This document shows positions 8,698 through 20,500 of a stretch of DNA of 64,000 nt, piece by piece. Location of the stretch: the NCBI RefSeq assembly GCF_947241705.1, contig NC_079265.1, positions 248,001-312,000 on the forward strand. Reading direction: 5' to 3'. The notes beneath the pieces are model-generated. The model was given only the letters and a program-made list of their open reading frames with translations, was not told where the DNA came from and ran no database searches. A program made the position numbers and the translations under genes. Origin of the DNA: Saccharomyces mikatae IFO 1815. Lineage: Eukaryota; Ascomycota; Saccharomycetes; Saccharomycetales; Saccharomycetaceae. Within the stretch, counting starts at the first letter, position 1. Every line of letters starts with the position of its first letter.

Positions 8698-11187
8698 ATG
8701 GCCAAGAGGAAATATGGCAGGTCTTATTCCCTCGATGATACAGATGTCAGCAACAACAAAGTCCTGATAGTACCAACTGGAAAAGGTACCTCGAACGCAA
8801 CCACTGATTTCTCTGTTAGGAAGGCACATGCTTGTGATAGATGCAGGTTAAAGAAAATTAGGTGTGATGGTCTGAAACCAAACTGTTCAAATTGTACGAA
8901 GATTAATTTTCCTTGCAAAACTTCCGACAAGTTATCGAGAAGAGGTCTTCCTAAGGGATACACTGAACTTTTGGAAAAGGAAATCGTCCGCCTGACAAAT
9001 TTGAATGCGAATTCCACGGTAAATGCAAATTCTAATTTACCATTCATTAATGATACTTTTTATTGTTTTGATAACTACAATACTCGGACTGCAAATGAAA
9101 GATTCTTGGGTCATTTGACATGGAATATACTAACAAATAATATTCCTAATTCAATTACAGTAACATCTTTTAACGATCGCAATCAAATTGATCTGCAACT
9201 ACAGTTATTAACCGACTTTTTGAATCTGAATGCTGATTTTAATTATCTTCCAAAATTTCTCTTACTTAAATATAACTATAATCTTCAATTTTTGAAAAAT
9301 TTGCTATCAGTCATCATTAAAGATTTTTTCAAAAGGCAAAATTCGTTACTGCTTCTATTATACCCTTCAAATTCATGGAAGAATTTACTTTTAGAGACGA
9401 TTAATTCAACTACAGATGCTACTGTAGAAGAACCGATAAGTTTACTAACTTTACTTTATATTATCCAATTTACTTGGTCTTGTTTTGATGATTTTAGGCT
9501 TTTTAAGGTCACAAAAGTAATCATTTCTTTGACTACTAACAACACTTTAAGCTTGAAGGTTTTGCAATTGATTAACTTATCTACTTTCTATTTTATGGGC
9601 GGCTCCGTTGACTCTTGTAAAAGTAAAAGTTCGTTAACAGGAAGCTCAAATGTAGATTCCGTAATATGGACAAATGATTTACTAAATTTAAACTTCGCAA
9701 ATATATTGAACATGGGATTATACATCAACTCGAAAAACCTAATTCCCCTATCTGGCAGTAATGAAAATTGTAAACCAAATGAAGAGGATGATAGATTAGT
9801 GACATTCTGGTGCTTTCAATTTCTAAACTCATGGTGGTCTTTAATACAAGGTTTACCAAAGTCTAATTTTCTAGTTGAAGAGTTTCAACCGAAGTCGGTT
9901 TCAGTTTTAGAAATTCCCAAGTTGAAACCTTTCAAAATTTTGCTTAACTTTATCATAAATTCATTGGATGGATGTAATTTGCTACATTTATCTTCATTAG
10001 GGATTTCGGACCCAAATTTTCAGCTCTTACAAGATGAACTGGAAGGCTTCAAAAAGAATTTACTACTTTGGAATCTCTATCATAACTTAAGCGATCACGA
10101 TAATTTCCGATTCTTAACAGCGGACCAAAGTGTTGAACTGACAACAAATTCATTATTGGAAAATTTAACCTGTTTAAATCATAAGCTCAATCAACCTGAC
10201 TTTGTGGAAATCCAATTAACCTTATTTTACCTCAGTTTGAAATTAATAACTCTAAAGGAAGAAAACCAAGAGTCAAGAAAAGAGGACATTTCATTAGAAA
10301 TTTTGACGCTGTACTTTTTGATTTTAACAGATAACTCTAATAATGATGATAATCAACAATTACAACCACAGCAACTTAATCTCTACCATTTTACGCCATT
10401 TAATAGTATTGACATTATAAACTTATGTTTAAATAATTTAAACAATTGGGCAATATCACTTAAATATGAAAATAATCAAAATGAACCTCACTTAAGTAGA
10501 AGAAAGTTTGGGAACTTTCAAAACTTTCTGAACCATTGGTGTTCAGTGTGGTATTATGATGAACTTTCCACAAATGCTTTTTTCCAAGTTCTCAAAATAA
10601 ATTTCAAGTTACTGCCCCTTGAAACAATCCAATCTTCAGATCATAAACAACAACTGCTGATAAGTTCTAATAAATTAAAGTATCTGAATTCAGTAGCGAG
10701 TTTTAATTCAAGTTCGCTTAAATCGAATCACACATCAAAGATCAACACTCAGTTAAACCTATTACAGCACTCAAATATCAATTCCAATTTTCTAGATGCA
10801 TCTCCAAACGATTTCAATAAGATTTTTATGAACAACTTTGAGAACTATGACTACGAGACAGACGAAGGATATGCAGAAGATGACGATGAAGAAGAGAGTG
10901 ACAGCGACAATAGTTTACCTCTAGAGATCCCTTTTAATAGAAATAAAACTAAATTCAAGAATAAGAATAAAGAGCCTCAACGAAATTTACCTTTATTTCA
11001 AAGCAGAAATAACAACTCCACGAATTTCAGTGCGGATTCAGATTTGAATCCAAATTCACCGTCGACAGCATCTACCCCAAAAAAATATCTAGACCATATT
11101 ATTCTAGATAACAGAGATATCATTAACGGTCATGCCTCCAATAAACAAAAATTTAAGATCCAGAATATTCTTAACTCGACCTTCTAA
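8698..11187 (+). CDS. SIP4: Sip4 Zn2Cys6 transcription activator of gluconeogenic genes
   Basis: An 829-residue protein with an N-terminal binuclear zinc cluster. Cysteines are at 46, 49, 56, 63, 66 and 73, followed by a linker and a short coiled-coil region ([13 protein letters not shown]). Sip4 binds CSREs and activates gluconeogenic genes; it interacts with the Snf1 kinase complex and is phosphorylated in a Snf1-dependent way. The long middle region is Leu/Asn-rich, like the central domain of fungal zinc-cluster regulators. Near residue 720-745 there is a strongly acidic stretch ([14 protein letters not shown]) that could be the activation surface. The C-terminus is Asn/Ser-rich. Length equals the S. 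cerevisiae protein, but many positions differ from the version I remember. Confidence 0.95.
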   Translation: MAKRKYGRSYSLDDTDVSNNKVLIVPTGKGTSNATTDFSVRKAHACDRCRLKKIRCDGLKPNCSNCTKINFPCKTSDKLSRRGLPKGYTELLEKEIVRLTNLNANSTVNANSNLPFINDTFYCFDNYNTRTANERFLGHLTWNILTNNIPNSITVTSFNDRNQIDLQLQLLTDFLNLNADFNYLPKFLLLKYNYNLQFLKNLLSVIIKDFFKRQNSLLLLLYPSNSWKNLLLETINSTTDATVEEPISLLTLLYIIQFTWSCFDDFRLFKVTKVIISLTTNNTLSLKVLQLINLSTFYFMGGSVDSCKSKSSLTGSSNVDSVIWTNDLLNLNFANILNMGLYINSKNLIPLSGSNENCKPNEEDDRLVTFWCFQFLNSWWSLIQGLPKSNFLVEEFQPKSVSVLEIPKLKPFKILLNFIINSLDGCNLLHLSSLGISDPNFQLLQDELEGFKKNLLLWNLYHNLSDHDNFRFLTADQSVELTTNSLLENLTCLNHKLNQPDFVEIQLTLFYLSLKLITLKEENQESRKEDISLEILTLYFLILTDNSNNDDNQQLQPQQLNLYHFTPFNSIDIINLCLNNLNNWAISLKYENNQNEPHLSRRKFGNFQNFLNHWCSVWYYDELSTNAFFQVLKINFKLLPLETIQSSDHKQQLLISSNKLKYLNSVASFNSSSLKSNHTSKINTQLNLLQHSNINSNFLDASPNDFNKIFMNNFENYDYETDEGYAEDDDEEESDSDNSLPLEIPFNRNKTKFKNKNKEPQRNLPLFQSRNNNSTNFSADSDLNPNSPSTASTPKKYLDHIILDNRDIINGHASNKQKFKIQNILNSTF

Positions 11188-11255
11188 TATCAATGCTCCT
11201 ACTACTACTCTCACAACTTTAACTATGATATTAGTCAATCGTGAAAGGTCACGTT

Positions 11256-11264
11256 GTGACTCAT
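11256..11264 (+). promoter_or_regulatory. Gcn4 binding site of ARG3
   Basis: GTGACTCAT is a full match to the Gcn4 consensus RTGACTCAY. It is about 335 bp upstream of the ARG3 ATG. ARG3 is under general amino acid control in S. cerevisiae, so the site is expected. Confidence 0.8.
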
Positions 11265-11449
11265 ACTTTCTCTCTTTTTATTCCGCTTCGTCACAAAGTG
11301 ACAAAAGTGGTCTTTTTTTCCGTTAAGTGCAACTCACAGCTGTGTGGCCTGCTCTGAAGCGCTCGGACGGATTTTTCAAGCTTGATTGGTCACCGTATCT
11401 CTCTCTTCGGCGCGGCTTTCCATTCCCGTCATCAAAAAAATAATCTACC

Positions 11450-11457
11450 TATATAAA
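11450..11457 (+). promoter_or_regulatory. TATA box of ARG3
   Basis: TATATAAA matches TATAWAWR and lies about 140 bp upstream of the ATG. A run of 17 T residues (11526-11542) between it and the gene resembles the poly(dA:dT) tracts that keep yeast promoters free of nucleosomes. Confidence 0.65.
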
Positions 11458-11596
11458 TGAACTTTTCACCTCCAAAGGCAGTTTATTCCCTGTATGTCCT
11501 TTAAGTACAGTTAATAACGAGCAAGTTTTTTTTTTTTTTTTTACCCCAAATATCTAAGAGAATCGTACACTCCTTACCATTTCAACTACAGCAGCT

Positions 11597-12595
11597 ATGT
11601 CTTCTTCTTTACGCCATTTAGTTTCAATTAAAGATCTTTCCGATGAAGAATTTAGAATCTTAGTACAAAGAGCTCAGCATTTTAAGAATGTTTTCAAAGC
11701 AAATAAGACAAATGACTTTCAATCGAACCATTTGAAACTATTAGGTAAGACCATTGCCCTTATTTTCACTAAGAGGTCAACTAGAACAAGAATTTCCACC
11801 GAGGGTGCAGCCACCTTTTTTGGTGCCCAGCCAATGTTTTTGGGCAAAGAGGACATTCAGCTAGGTGTTAATGAATCCTTTTATGATACCACCAAGGTTG
11901 TATCATCCATGGTTTCATGTATTTTTGCCCGTGTAAATAGTCATGAAGATATTCAGGCTTTTTGTAAGGATTCATCTGTGCCAATTATTAACTCTTTATG
12001 TGATAAATTTCATCCTTTACAAGCAATTTGCGACTTGCTGACGATAGTTGAAAACTTTGATATATCTCTGGATGTAGTAAACAAGGGTACAAATTCCAAA
12101 CTGAAAATAGCATGGATTGGTGACGCTAATAATGTTATAAATGATATGTGTATCGCATGTTTGAAGTTTGGGATGAGCGTCAGCATTGCTACCCCTCCCG
12201 GTATCGAAATGGATTCCGACATAGTCGATGAAGCTAACACAATTGCTAAGAGGAACGGTGCAACATTTGAACTAACGCATGACTCCTTAAAGGCTTCCAT
12301 CAATGCTAACATATTGGTAACTGACACTTTCGTCTCTATGGGTGAAGAATTTGCAAAGCAAGCTAAACTGAAACAATTCAAAGGGTTCCAAATTAATCAA
12401 GAACTAGCCGCAGTGGCTGATCCAAATTTCAAGTTTATGCATTGCCTGCCAAGACATCAAGAAGAAGTCAGTGATGATGTCTTTTATGGTGAACATTCCA
12501 TTGTCTTTGAGGAGGCGGAGAACAGGCTATATGCGGCTATGTCCGCTATTGATGTCTTCGTCAATAATAAAGGCAATTTCAAAAACCTGAAATAA
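11597..12595 (+). CDS. ARG3: Ornithine carbamoyltransferase
   Basis: A 332-residue enzyme that makes citrulline from ornithine and carbamoyl phosphate in arginine biosynthesis. In yeasts of this group it is cytosolic. The carbamoyl-phosphate motif STRTR is at 61-65, HPLQ at 139-142, the ornithine loop SMGEE at 247-251 and HCLPR at 282-286. All are intact. The N-terminus is MSSSLRHLVS, about six residues shorter than the S. cerevisiae protein I remember, with the difference confined to the unconserved leader. Gcn4 and TATA elements lie upstream. ARG2, the first enzyme of the pathway, is 36 kb away, so there is no true cluster. Confidence 0.97.
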   Translation: MSSSLRHLVSIKDLSDEEFRILVQRAQHFKNVFKANKTNDFQSNHLKLLGKTIALIFTKRSTRTRISTEGAATFFGAQPMFLGKEDIQLGVNESFYDTTKVVSSMVSCIFARVNSHEDIQAFCKDSSVPIINSLCDKFHPLQAICDLLTIVENFDISLDVVNKGTNSKLKIAWIGDANNVINDMCIACLKFGMSVSIATPPGIEMDSDIVDEANTIAKRNGATFELTHDSLKASINANILVTDTFVSMGEEFAKQAKLKQFKGFQINQELAAVADPNFKFMHCLPRHQEEVSDDVFYGEHSIVFEEAENRLYAAMSAIDVFVNNKGNFKNLK

Positions 12596-12616
12596 CTTCT
12601 CTCATGTTTGTAATAA

Positions 12617-12620
<4 letters not shown>

Positions 12621-12650
<30 letters not shown>
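12621..12650. repeat. (TA)15 microsatellite, probable shared 3'-end element
   Basis: A perfect run of 15 TA units lies in the 143-bp gap between the convergent ARG3 and TRL1. Both transcripts would contain UAUAUA, the yeast polyadenylation efficiency element, so it probably helps end both genes. Its length is likely to vary between strains. Confidence 0.8.
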
Positions 12651-12654
<4 letters not shown>

Positions 12655-12738
12655 TAATGATATACATTCTATTACTTTATACAGTCGATTGAAGGAAAAC
12701 TTTATAAAAACTACCTTTTATTCTTTGCAGAACGCTTT

Positions 12739-15222
12739 CTACATGTTTAAATACACATGAGCAGCAAATTCCTTTGCATTATTTAATTTCACAACTTTTA
12801 CCCTTTCATCAATCTCATTGAGTTCAACCTTTTCGCATAGGACATTGGAATAAACAGCCTTGACATCACTACCAAGCTTACACAATGTAATATGGGGGAC
12901 TTTGTTCTGGCAATATAATTCTTTGACATTGTCACCGTTCGAGTCGATTATGCACCCACCTTCGCCCCCGGATAGTTCTACCACGATAGCAATGATTTTC
13001 TGATCCCAACATAGTTTTTTCAACCTGAATTTCAATTTGTCAGTAGTTTCCACCGATTTACCTTGGTTGATACTTGTGCCCGCTGTATTTTCTATGAGGC
13101 GGTCATTGTATTTCGTTATCTGGTCAGTGTATCTCTTACAAAATGATTTCCACATCCTTTTCCCCTCCTTTTCACGGGACGACATGACGTGACCCAATGT
13201 TATGTGAAGTTCATTCTGGAACTTTCCACTTGTCAATAAATCTTCAAATTGCTGTGATAACTCTGCAATATTTGCAATTCCCTGCCTTGCCAAATCAATA
13301 ATTTCATCATAGCTTTCTATTTTCGCCGAGATATAAGTGGGTTTAATCAATTTAGGTGTTTTTGGTTGGTTGCAGTTGCTTTTACCAACCCTTTTTTGCA
13401 CTGTGGGTTTGTAGTCTAAGCTTTTTCTGAACGATGCATCAATTTCATCGTCTTTTGGGATTTCAGGTATCAAAATTGGGTAAGCCTTATGAATTTCACT
13501 CAGAATTTGTTTCGCATTAGTTAACGAAGAATCTACCTCCCCGAAATCTAATTCTACCATTAAATCAAACATGTTATCTGGTGATCTTCTTAAGCTAACT
13601 GGTTGATATCTTTTCAAAAAACCACTCATGATACCCACCACTTTTTTCTCTCCTAATTCATCCCATTTAATACTTTGATGATTATTACCTCTATTAATCA
13701 CTCTTCGCATTGTTATGTCCTTGATTTCAGGTAGTTTGTCATATGGTGCAAATGATACACCAATAACTTTGATGTTCGTATCATACGCCAAGTAGTCTTC
13801 TTTTAGTTCATCTAGCCAGTCGAATAATTGCTGCCTTTCTCGGAATTGATGATTGTTTCTATCAACTATGACACATTTCACTTCTTTTTTAGATAATAGT
13901 TCCAATGATTTTTTCATTAACTGAGATTTATCTTTTCCAGTAATATCGTCATTCTGAATATGACCCCAGCTTTCGGGGAACAGGTTGACCAACGTCTGAG
14001 ATGTGGTTGTTTTGCCACATCCTATAACTGATATGGGGAAAATTAAAAATTTGGTGTGTTCGTCAACTTTTTCATAATCAATGGCATTTCTTAATTCCAG
14101 TTCGACGACCTTTTCATGGTTAAGGATTTCCAGCCCGCTCATACCGTAAGATTGTAAAAATTTATTTCTTAACTCAATCACTCCAAAGCCTTTCATGTAA
14201 TCCTCGCAGATCTTGGGTGATGATTCTAATATTGGGATTATGAAATCAAGATACTTGTTGGTGATAAATTTATGTTTCTTAAACTTAAACAATCTTGATT
14301 TCTTGGATATATAGTCTTTGGTAACTTCTCTCCATTGACGGTACATTAGATATGGTTCTTCAAATTTGAACTTAAAAAAGAACGGTTTCCCAGTATTCTC
14401 TAAGTGACACCTGATAACAAAACCTTCAATTTCTTGTCCTTGGAAAGATCCACTTGTGGAACAGTTTTCTAAGAATTCTTTCAAATCCTTCAGGGTGTTC
14501 AAGGTGAAAGATTGGGTGTGCTTAAATCCGTATTTGTACGCCAATTGTGAAACATCTTTCATACTCCAAGTTTCAAATTCTGCTTCATTAACATTTACAC
14601 CATGTAAGTATAAACCAGCTTTCTCAAGGGGATACTCTAAGATATGTTCTTCAAATGAATCATCGCAATATTCTGTCACAGCAGTGATGTTATAGGTATA
14701 CAGCATTCTGGCAAAATCACTAGGATCGATGCTCCTCTCTGTCAATTGCTTTAAAAGTTGCTTCTCACCTGCTTCTGCATGGTTTCTGTCCACATCTTCT
14801 CTGGGTCCGGTAGAGTGCTTCGAACAAACTACTAATGTTCCATCTTCCAAACCAGAAATGAAAATAATACAGCCGTTGGCCTTTATAGTGACATCGTAAG
14901 GACCAGTACAATTTTCTTCTATCCACTGCCACTTGGTGAAGTTGACCTCACCCACGTTGAAAAATTTGTCATACCCTCTAGCAACAATAACAGGATTTGT
15001 TGCATCATCACTAATGAATAAACCTCTAGCATTACATGGCAAAGTGATGTTATTTTTACCATAATCCCACTCATTGAATTTCCATGAAACCACTTTCTTA
15101 GTACTATGTGACAAATTGCAAACTCTTTTGTAAGCTTTGCCTCTACCGGACAGCTTTTCTGCCTTCTCTAAATCACTAACAAGCTTAGCTACCGTTCTTT
15201 TATCGTTATATGGGCTGGGCAT
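12739..15222 (-). CDS. TRL1: tRNA ligase Trl1 (ligase / kinase / cyclic phosphodiesterase)
   Basis: An 827-residue trifunctional enzyme that joins tRNA exons after intron removal and joins HAC1 mRNA in the unfolded protein response. The N-terminal adenylyltransferase domain has the nucleotidyl-lysine motif KANG at Lys114. The central polynucleotide kinase has the P-loop GCGKTTTS just after residue 400. The C-terminal 2H phosphodiesterase domain has both HxT motifs, HITLGH and HITLCK. All three activities look intact, and the length equals that in S. cerevisiae. The start [10 protein letters not shown] fits the family. The gene is divergent from EXO70. Confidence 0.97.
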   Translation of the reverse strand: MPSPYNDKRTVAKLVSDLEKAEKLSGRGKAYKRVCNLSHSTKKVVSWKFNEWDYGKNNITLPCNARGLFISDDATNPVIVARGYDKFFNVGEVNFTKWQWIEENCTGPYDVTIKANGCIIFISGLEDGTLVVCSKHSTGPREDVDRNHAEAGEKQLLKQLTERSIDPSDFARMLYTYNITAVTEYCDDSFEEHILEYPLEKAGLYLHGVNVNEAEFETWSMKDVSQLAYKYGFKHTQSFTLNTLKDLKEFLENCSTSGSFQGQEIEGFVIRCHLENTGKPFFFKFKFEEPYLMYRQWREVTKDYISKKSRLFKFKKHKFITNKYLDFIIPILESSPKICEDYMKGFGVIELRNKFLQSYGMSGLEILNHEKVVELELRNAIDYEKVDEHTKFLIFPISVIGCGKTTTSQTLVNLFPESWGHIQNDDITGKDKSQLMKKSLELLSKKEVKCVIVDRNNHQFRERQQLFDWLDELKEDYLAYDTNIKVIGVSFAPYDKLPEIKDITMRRVINRGNNHQSIKWDELGEKKVVGIMSGFLKRYQPVSLRRSPDNMFDLMVELDFGEVDSSLTNAKQILSEIHKAYPILIPEIPKDDEIDASFRKSLDYKPTVQKRVGKSNCNQPKTPKLIKPTYISAKIESYDEIIDLARQGIANIAELSQQFEDLLTSGKFQNELHITLGHVMSSREKEGKRMWKSFCKRYTDQITKYNDRLIENTAGTSINQGKSVETTDKLKFRLKKLCWDQKIIAIVVELSGGEGGCIIDSNGDNVKELYCQNKVPHITLCKLGSDVKAVYSNVLCEKVELNEIDERVKVVKLNNAKEFAAHVYLNM

Positions 15223-15562
15223 CGCTTCTTTCAGGAATGTTTTTATAAAATTATCACGAATACAATATAGGTCGTGAACAGAAACAATACGTTAACATGC
15301 AAAATCTGTTCGAGGCTATTCTAAAGGAATTGAATAGGTTAGTTTCTCCTTTGTATGCTCTCGCTGGACCAACCTCATCGTGAAATTTTATCAGTGGAAA
15401 ATTGCGCGAGCAGCCCGCTGCAACGTATAGATAATCTACCGTAACAGTGTCTTGAATGTAATAAAGTAGTTTAGAAACACCCTTAAATTGTAAGCAGCGG
15501 ACGCCAAACGTTACTCTAATATTACTTTGATATTCCATATTATTAAGTGACCTAGTACAAAA
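15223..15562. other. Divergent TRL1/EXO70 intergenic region (340 bp)
   Basis: This is the shared promoter region of two essential genes. A 94-codon ATG-initiated frame on the minus strand (15254-15538) fills most of it and corresponds in position to the dubious S. cerevisiae ORF YJL086C. It has no recognisable domain and is not called as a gene. I see no strong factor site. Confidence 0.65.
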
Positions 15563-17434
15563 ATGCCGGCTGAAATTGATATTGATGAGGCTGACATACT
15601 AGTTTTATCTCAAGGGTTACAGAAGACAAGTAAACTCACTTTCCAAATCAATAAATCATTGCAAAAAATTGCAGCTACTTCCAATCAATCTAGCCAACTT
15701 TTTACTCCCATTCTTGCTAGGAACAATGTTTTGACCACACTACAAAGAAATATTGAAAGTACTTTGAATTCCGTTGCCTCAGTAAAAGATCTAGCCAATG
15801 AAGCTTCTAAATATGAGATTATTCTACAAAAGGGTATTAATCAAGTCGGATTAAAACAATATACTCAAGTAATACATAAACTGGATGATATGTTGGAGGA
15901 TATCCAATCTGGACAAGCTAATCGAGAAGAGAACTCAGAATTCCATGGGATTTTAACACATTTGAAAGAACTGATCAAAAGCAGTGAGGCTCAATTGAGG
16001 GTATATTTCATTTCAATCTTGAACAGCATAAAACCATTTGATCCTCAAATCAATATCACAAAAAAGATGCCGTTCCCATATTATGAAGACCAACAGTTGG
16101 GTGCTCTCTCATGGATTTTAGACTATTTCCACGGTAATTCAGAAAATTCTACTATACAAGACATACTTGTCGGTGAGAGAAGTAAATTAATCCTCAAATG
16201 CATGGCATTTCTTGAACCATTTGCTAAGGAAGTTGTCACTGCGAAAAATGCACCCTACGAAAAGGGCAGCAGTGGAATGAATAGCTATACAGAGGCATTG
16301 TTAGGTTTCATTGCTAATGAGAAGTCACTGGTAGACGATCTGTACTCTCAGTACACGGAAAACAAACCTCAGGTACTGTCACAGATTTTGTCGCCTTTGA
16401 TAAGTGCATACGCCAAACTCTTTAGTACCAATTTGAAGATGGTACGAAGCAATCTCGAAAACGTTGGATTCTTTAGTTTTGAATTGGTCGAAAGTATAAA
16501 TGATGTGAAGAAAACTCTGCGAGGCAAGGAACTACAAAATTATAATTTATTGCAAGATTGCACTCACGAAGTACGTCAGGTAACCCAATCGCTATTCAAA
16601 GATGCCATTGATAGAATTATCAAAAAGACTAACTCGATTTCCACTATTCCTTCCAATAATGGTGTCACTGAAGCAACTGTAGATACAATGTCAAGACTAA
16701 GAAAGTTCAGTGAGTATAAGAACGGATGTCTAGGTGCCATGGATAATATCACACGTGAGAACTGGTTACCTTCTAGCTATAAAGAGAAGGAATACACTTT
16801 ACTTAGCGAGTCACTAAACTGGGAAGATCACAATGTATTATTATCGTGTTTCATAAGTGATTGTATAGACACATTGACGGTTAATCTTGAGAGAAAAGCG
16901 CAAGTATCATTAATGCCTAATCAGGAACCAGATGTTGCCAATCCTAATAGCTCAAGAAATAAGCACAAACAACGTATTGGATTCTTTATCTTAATGAACT
17001 TGATACTTGTTGAGCAGATTGTGGAAAAATCAGAATTGAACTTAATGATCGCTGGGGAAGGTCACTCTAGATTGGAACGGCTGAAAAAACGTTATGTTAG
17101 TTATATGGTATCTGATTGGAGAGATCTAACCGCAAATTTGATGGATGCAGTGTTCATTGATAGTAGTGGTAAAAAATCAAAAGACAAAGAACAAATTAAA
17201 GAGAAATTTAGAAAATTCAACGAGGGTTTTGAAGATTTAGTGTCGAAAACAAAACAATATAAGCTCTCAGACCCATCATTAAAGGTAACCTTGAAATCGG
17301 AAATCGTTTCATTGGTTATGCCCATGTATGAAAGATTCTATAGCAGATATAAGGACTCTTTTAAGAATCCTAGAAAGCACATTAAATATACCCCTGATGA
17401 ACTAACTACTGTTCTGAATCAATTAGTTAGGTAG
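15563..17434 (+). CDS. EXO70: Exocyst subunit Exo70
   Basis: A 623-residue protein, identical in length to S. cerevisiae Exo70. It is one of eight exocyst subunits that tether secretory vesicles to the plasma membrane at growth sites. The N-terminal part (about 1-110) is predicted coiled coil and the rest is a helical rod. The C-terminal domain is rich in Lys/Arg (for example RYKDSFKNPRKHIKY near 595-610), the known patch for PI(4,5)P2 and Rho3. The start MPAEIDIDEADI matches the family. The gene is convergent with ALY2, 148 bp away. Confidence 0.96.
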   Translation: MPAEIDIDEADILVLSQGLQKTSKLTFQINKSLQKIAATSNQSSQLFTPILARNNVLTTLQRNIESTLNSVASVKDLANEASKYEIILQKGINQVGLKQYTQVIHKLDDMLEDIQSGQANREENSEFHGILTHLKELIKSSEAQLRVYFISILNSIKPFDPQINITKKMPFPYYEDQQLGALSWILDYFHGNSENSTIQDILVGERSKLILKCMAFLEPFAKEVVTAKNAPYEKGSSGMNSYTEALLGFIANEKSLVDDLYSQYTENKPQVLSQILSPLISAYAKLFSTNLKMVRSNLENVGFFSFELVESINDVKKTLRGKELQNYNLLQDCTHEVRQVTQSLFKDAIDRIIKKTNSISTIPSNNGVTEATVDTMSRLRKFSEYKNGCLGAMDNITRENWLPSSYKEKEYTLLSESLNWEDHNVLLSCFISDCIDTLTVNLERKAQVSLMPNQEPDVANPNSSRNKHKQRIGFFILMNLILVEQIVEKSELNLMIAGEGHSRLERLKKRYVSYMVSDWRDLTANLMDAVFIDSSGKKSKDKEQIKEKFRKFNEGFEDLVSKTKQYKLSDPSLKVTLKSEIVSLVMPMYERFYSRYKDSFKNPRKHIKYTPDELTTVLNQLVR

Positions 17435-17504
17435 TATTAAATAGATTACTTGTTAAAAAGCACAATTGAAGAAAGAACAACATAAACAAATGTATAATTA
17501 TACA

Positions 17505-17510
17505 TATATA
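17505..17510. terminator. UAUAUA-type 3'-end element between EXO70 and ALY2
   Basis: TATATA, which reads the same on both strands, lies in the gap of the convergent pair. It is about 70 bp past each stop codon, a usual place for a yeast polyadenylation efficiency element. Confidence 0.4.
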
Positions 17511-17582
17511 CTAACTAAGGTTATCAATTTTAATGTCTGTCCTGCTATGCTAAATGTAAGGAAGTTGTTATATCATACTGGA

Positions 17583-20500
17583 TTAAAGTGTACTTTCATT
17601 TATACTTTGTAGCCCAGATTCGTTATCCAAGGTATTGATCAATAATTTCTCTGGTGAAGAAAGCCTTGAAATGAATCTTTCTTCAGAGTCCGAATTTTTA
17701 GAGCTTTCTGTTAACCCTGAGCCCTGTGTGGTAATATCATTCATATGATCTGATTCAACAGAATTGTGTGCATTGATTCCATTTAGAAAAATCTCGTTAC
17801 CTCTCAAAAGTGGAGAAATTTGGTTGTTATCATTATCATTCTGTGAAGGATGCCATGCAGAGGAATTCCTAGCGTACGGTGCCGTAATGTCAATTGTAGT
17901 ATCCACTGATGGTTCGAGTAGGTCGACGTAGGAATCATTTGGCCTCAGAAAAGATTCGTCATTTACTTTATTAGTTAACGTCTCTGTTTTACTCAGCAAT
18001 GGTTCCATGGTTAATTTGTCCTTGCTTATATTTACACCTGAATAATCAAAAGATGATCTAGCCGAGGCAGGAGTGCTCGAAGTATTTGTATGATTTCGAC
18101 TTAGTTCGTTTTTATTATTATTTTTGAGTTCGTCCTCTATCAGAATCTGATTCAAATCGGTGAAAAAAGGGTTGTCGTGTCTTACTGTGGACGGTAAATT
18201 GTCCTGGACACCTTCTCTTTTACCTAATGATCGTAATGAATCATTGCTTAGGTTTCCTAAACCTGAATGAGCAAACCCATTATTATTTGGTGAGCTGTGT
18301 ATCGGAGTCGACAAACTCAATACTCTTTTTCTGTTCTTTTCGTTACTCTGATTCCTGTTAGGTGTGGAATCCTTCCCTTCCACGTATTGTGAGGTTGAAA
18401 AACTTTTTACTTCTCTATTCTCCCTCTTCTTGGGAGTGGAATCCTTTCTATATATATTTTCTTCTATCCTTGGCGTTGATTCGTTTTTGTTGACACTTTC
18501 TGGAAGATTATTATCCAAATGTTTACTGGAGTGAGAAGCCTTTAGAATTGGAGATGTCGGGTGTCTGGAATTAGGTCTCCTTTTTTGATTGTTGTCGTGC
18601 AATACAGTTTCCGTATAAGAGGGTGGATCCTTTGGTAGGGTATTCGACTCAGACGACGATAATTCAGTGGTAGTAGTTCCAGATGCGGCATCAGATACTA
18701 GGTCAGAAGAAAAGTCGAAATCTGGTGGAGGTATTTCCATGTTTGACATTGGTGAAGTTATTGGTGAAAGTGGGATAGCTTGTGGTGATGCCAATTCTCT
18801 TTGCAGAGTCTCTGGTTGATATATATTGGATTTTAATTTAGCGGAGTTGAAAATAGCGTTATCATTCGAATGGGATTTTGAGCTCCTACTAAATTGTCTG
18901 GAGCTTCTGTTCAATGAGGTGGAAGGCAAGTGTGGTATTAAAATGTCCAAAGGTTGAACGTTGGGTGAAAGTACTGGTGAAGAAAGAACTTCTTTAGGAA
19001 AGAATATGTTAGAATTATGATATAGGTCTACGTTATCTCCTGATGACTCCAATATTGAAGAAATAGAAGAGTCTGTTTCTTTGGAAAAAATCGTAGTATG
19101 GCCATCATAGCTTGGCAGAAGAGTATTTGCATGAGAACATAATCTATGCAACACATGTATTGGAGAATCGATACTAATCTCGTAATGCTTTCTTTTATTA
19201 TCTACCACCCTGGACAGTCTTAAACAGATTTTAATCCAATGATTCGCTTTGATGTTTTCATATGAAGTATCTGGATGTAGTTGTTGATGGTTATTGAAAC
19301 GGCTCGGAATGAAAATTTGGTATTCGTACTCTTTATTAACCAAGTCTCCATTTTTTGAATCCTGCAACAAATTTCCCATGTTTTTTGCTTTTGATAAATT
19401 TGCATCATTGGGCAAGTTCGGTAATTTAGGACCTTTTTGTTCTGTCAACAAAAACTTCTTAGTGGGCTCCATTCTATGAACTTTCTTATCCCTGCAGTAG
19501 TATTCCATTGTCTCTGTCACGTAAATTCTAATTCTATGCAGCGTGACTTTATCAAGAGGGGCGAATTTGAATGTGATAGGTAGAAAAGCATCTAGAATAA
19601 TGTCTTTGGAAGCTATAACGATATCATAGTATAATTGATTTTCCCAATCTCTGGATATGATAATTGGTTCACTTTCTTCCACAGAATTATGAGCCTGTGT
19701 CCGCACAATTTTAACCACTTCACGGCCACTAATATTTGATTTAAAAGCACCAGATCTTTCTATATTAGCATATAAGAAATATTCTACAAACCCAAAATCA
19801 GCCTTAACGGATTCAGGATATTCTTGAGGAATCAACTCTTCAAAAGCATAAATATAATCGCCTGGTTGAAAGACGAAAAAGTCTCCACCAGACCCGCTGG
19901 TGAAGTTATTGCTTGTTATTGCCATATGACTGCTATTGGTGGGTGTATGATGGTTGTGGTGATAAACTGGGTCATTATGAGTAAAGGTGTTATTCAACAA
20001 GTCAGACAAGATAGAAGTGGTAGTAGGCTTGTAGTTGTGATGCGAAACGGAGGGAGACGTGGCTCTTTTCAGCAAATTTATCGGGGATAGGTTTCTTGAA
20101 GGGGCAGTCGAGGAAGTCGCCGACGAAGATCTAGATCTCTGTCTACTTTCTCTATCTCTCACATTGACTGAGGAGTTTCCGGGTGTACCTAAAGGCGATA
20201 AGTTCAAAGAAGATAAGCCTGATATGGAGTTTTTTCTGCTTGTTGGGGTGTCATTCTCAGATAGCGTTCGATAAAGAGAGGCACCGCTTTCTTTCATCAA
20301 AAAATTACTAGTTGCATTATTGCTATCATAAGATGCGAAAGCACTCATCTTCTTCTTGCCCTTCTGCTCAGTTGGCGGGTATAGAGCCCATGTATGGTCT
20401 ACAATATCTTTGATCTCCACAAATTCTTGTCTTTTAGGCGGAATACCCTCAGGCCATTCAGTCCTGGAATAACCTTTAAATGAGAGATTGATGCTTTTGA

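Larger units (their letters stand above)
11188..11596. promoter_or_regulatory. SIP4-ARG3 intergenic region, ARG3 promoter
   Basis: These 409 bp hold the 3' end of SIP4 and the ARG3 promoter. Readable elements are a perfect Gcn4 site, a TATA box and a 17-base T run, listed separately. Arginine boxes for ArgR/Mcm1 are expected near the TATA box from S. cerevisiae work, but I cannot place them with certainty. A 64-codon frame overlapping the end of SIP4 is not supported. Confidence 0.7.

Noticed and set aside
15254-15538. A 94-codon minus-strand frame between TRL1 and EXO70 (YJL086C position)
   Set aside because: It fills the divergent promoter of two essential genes, has no domain, and is shorter than the dubious S. 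cerevisiae ORF, so the frame is not conserved.
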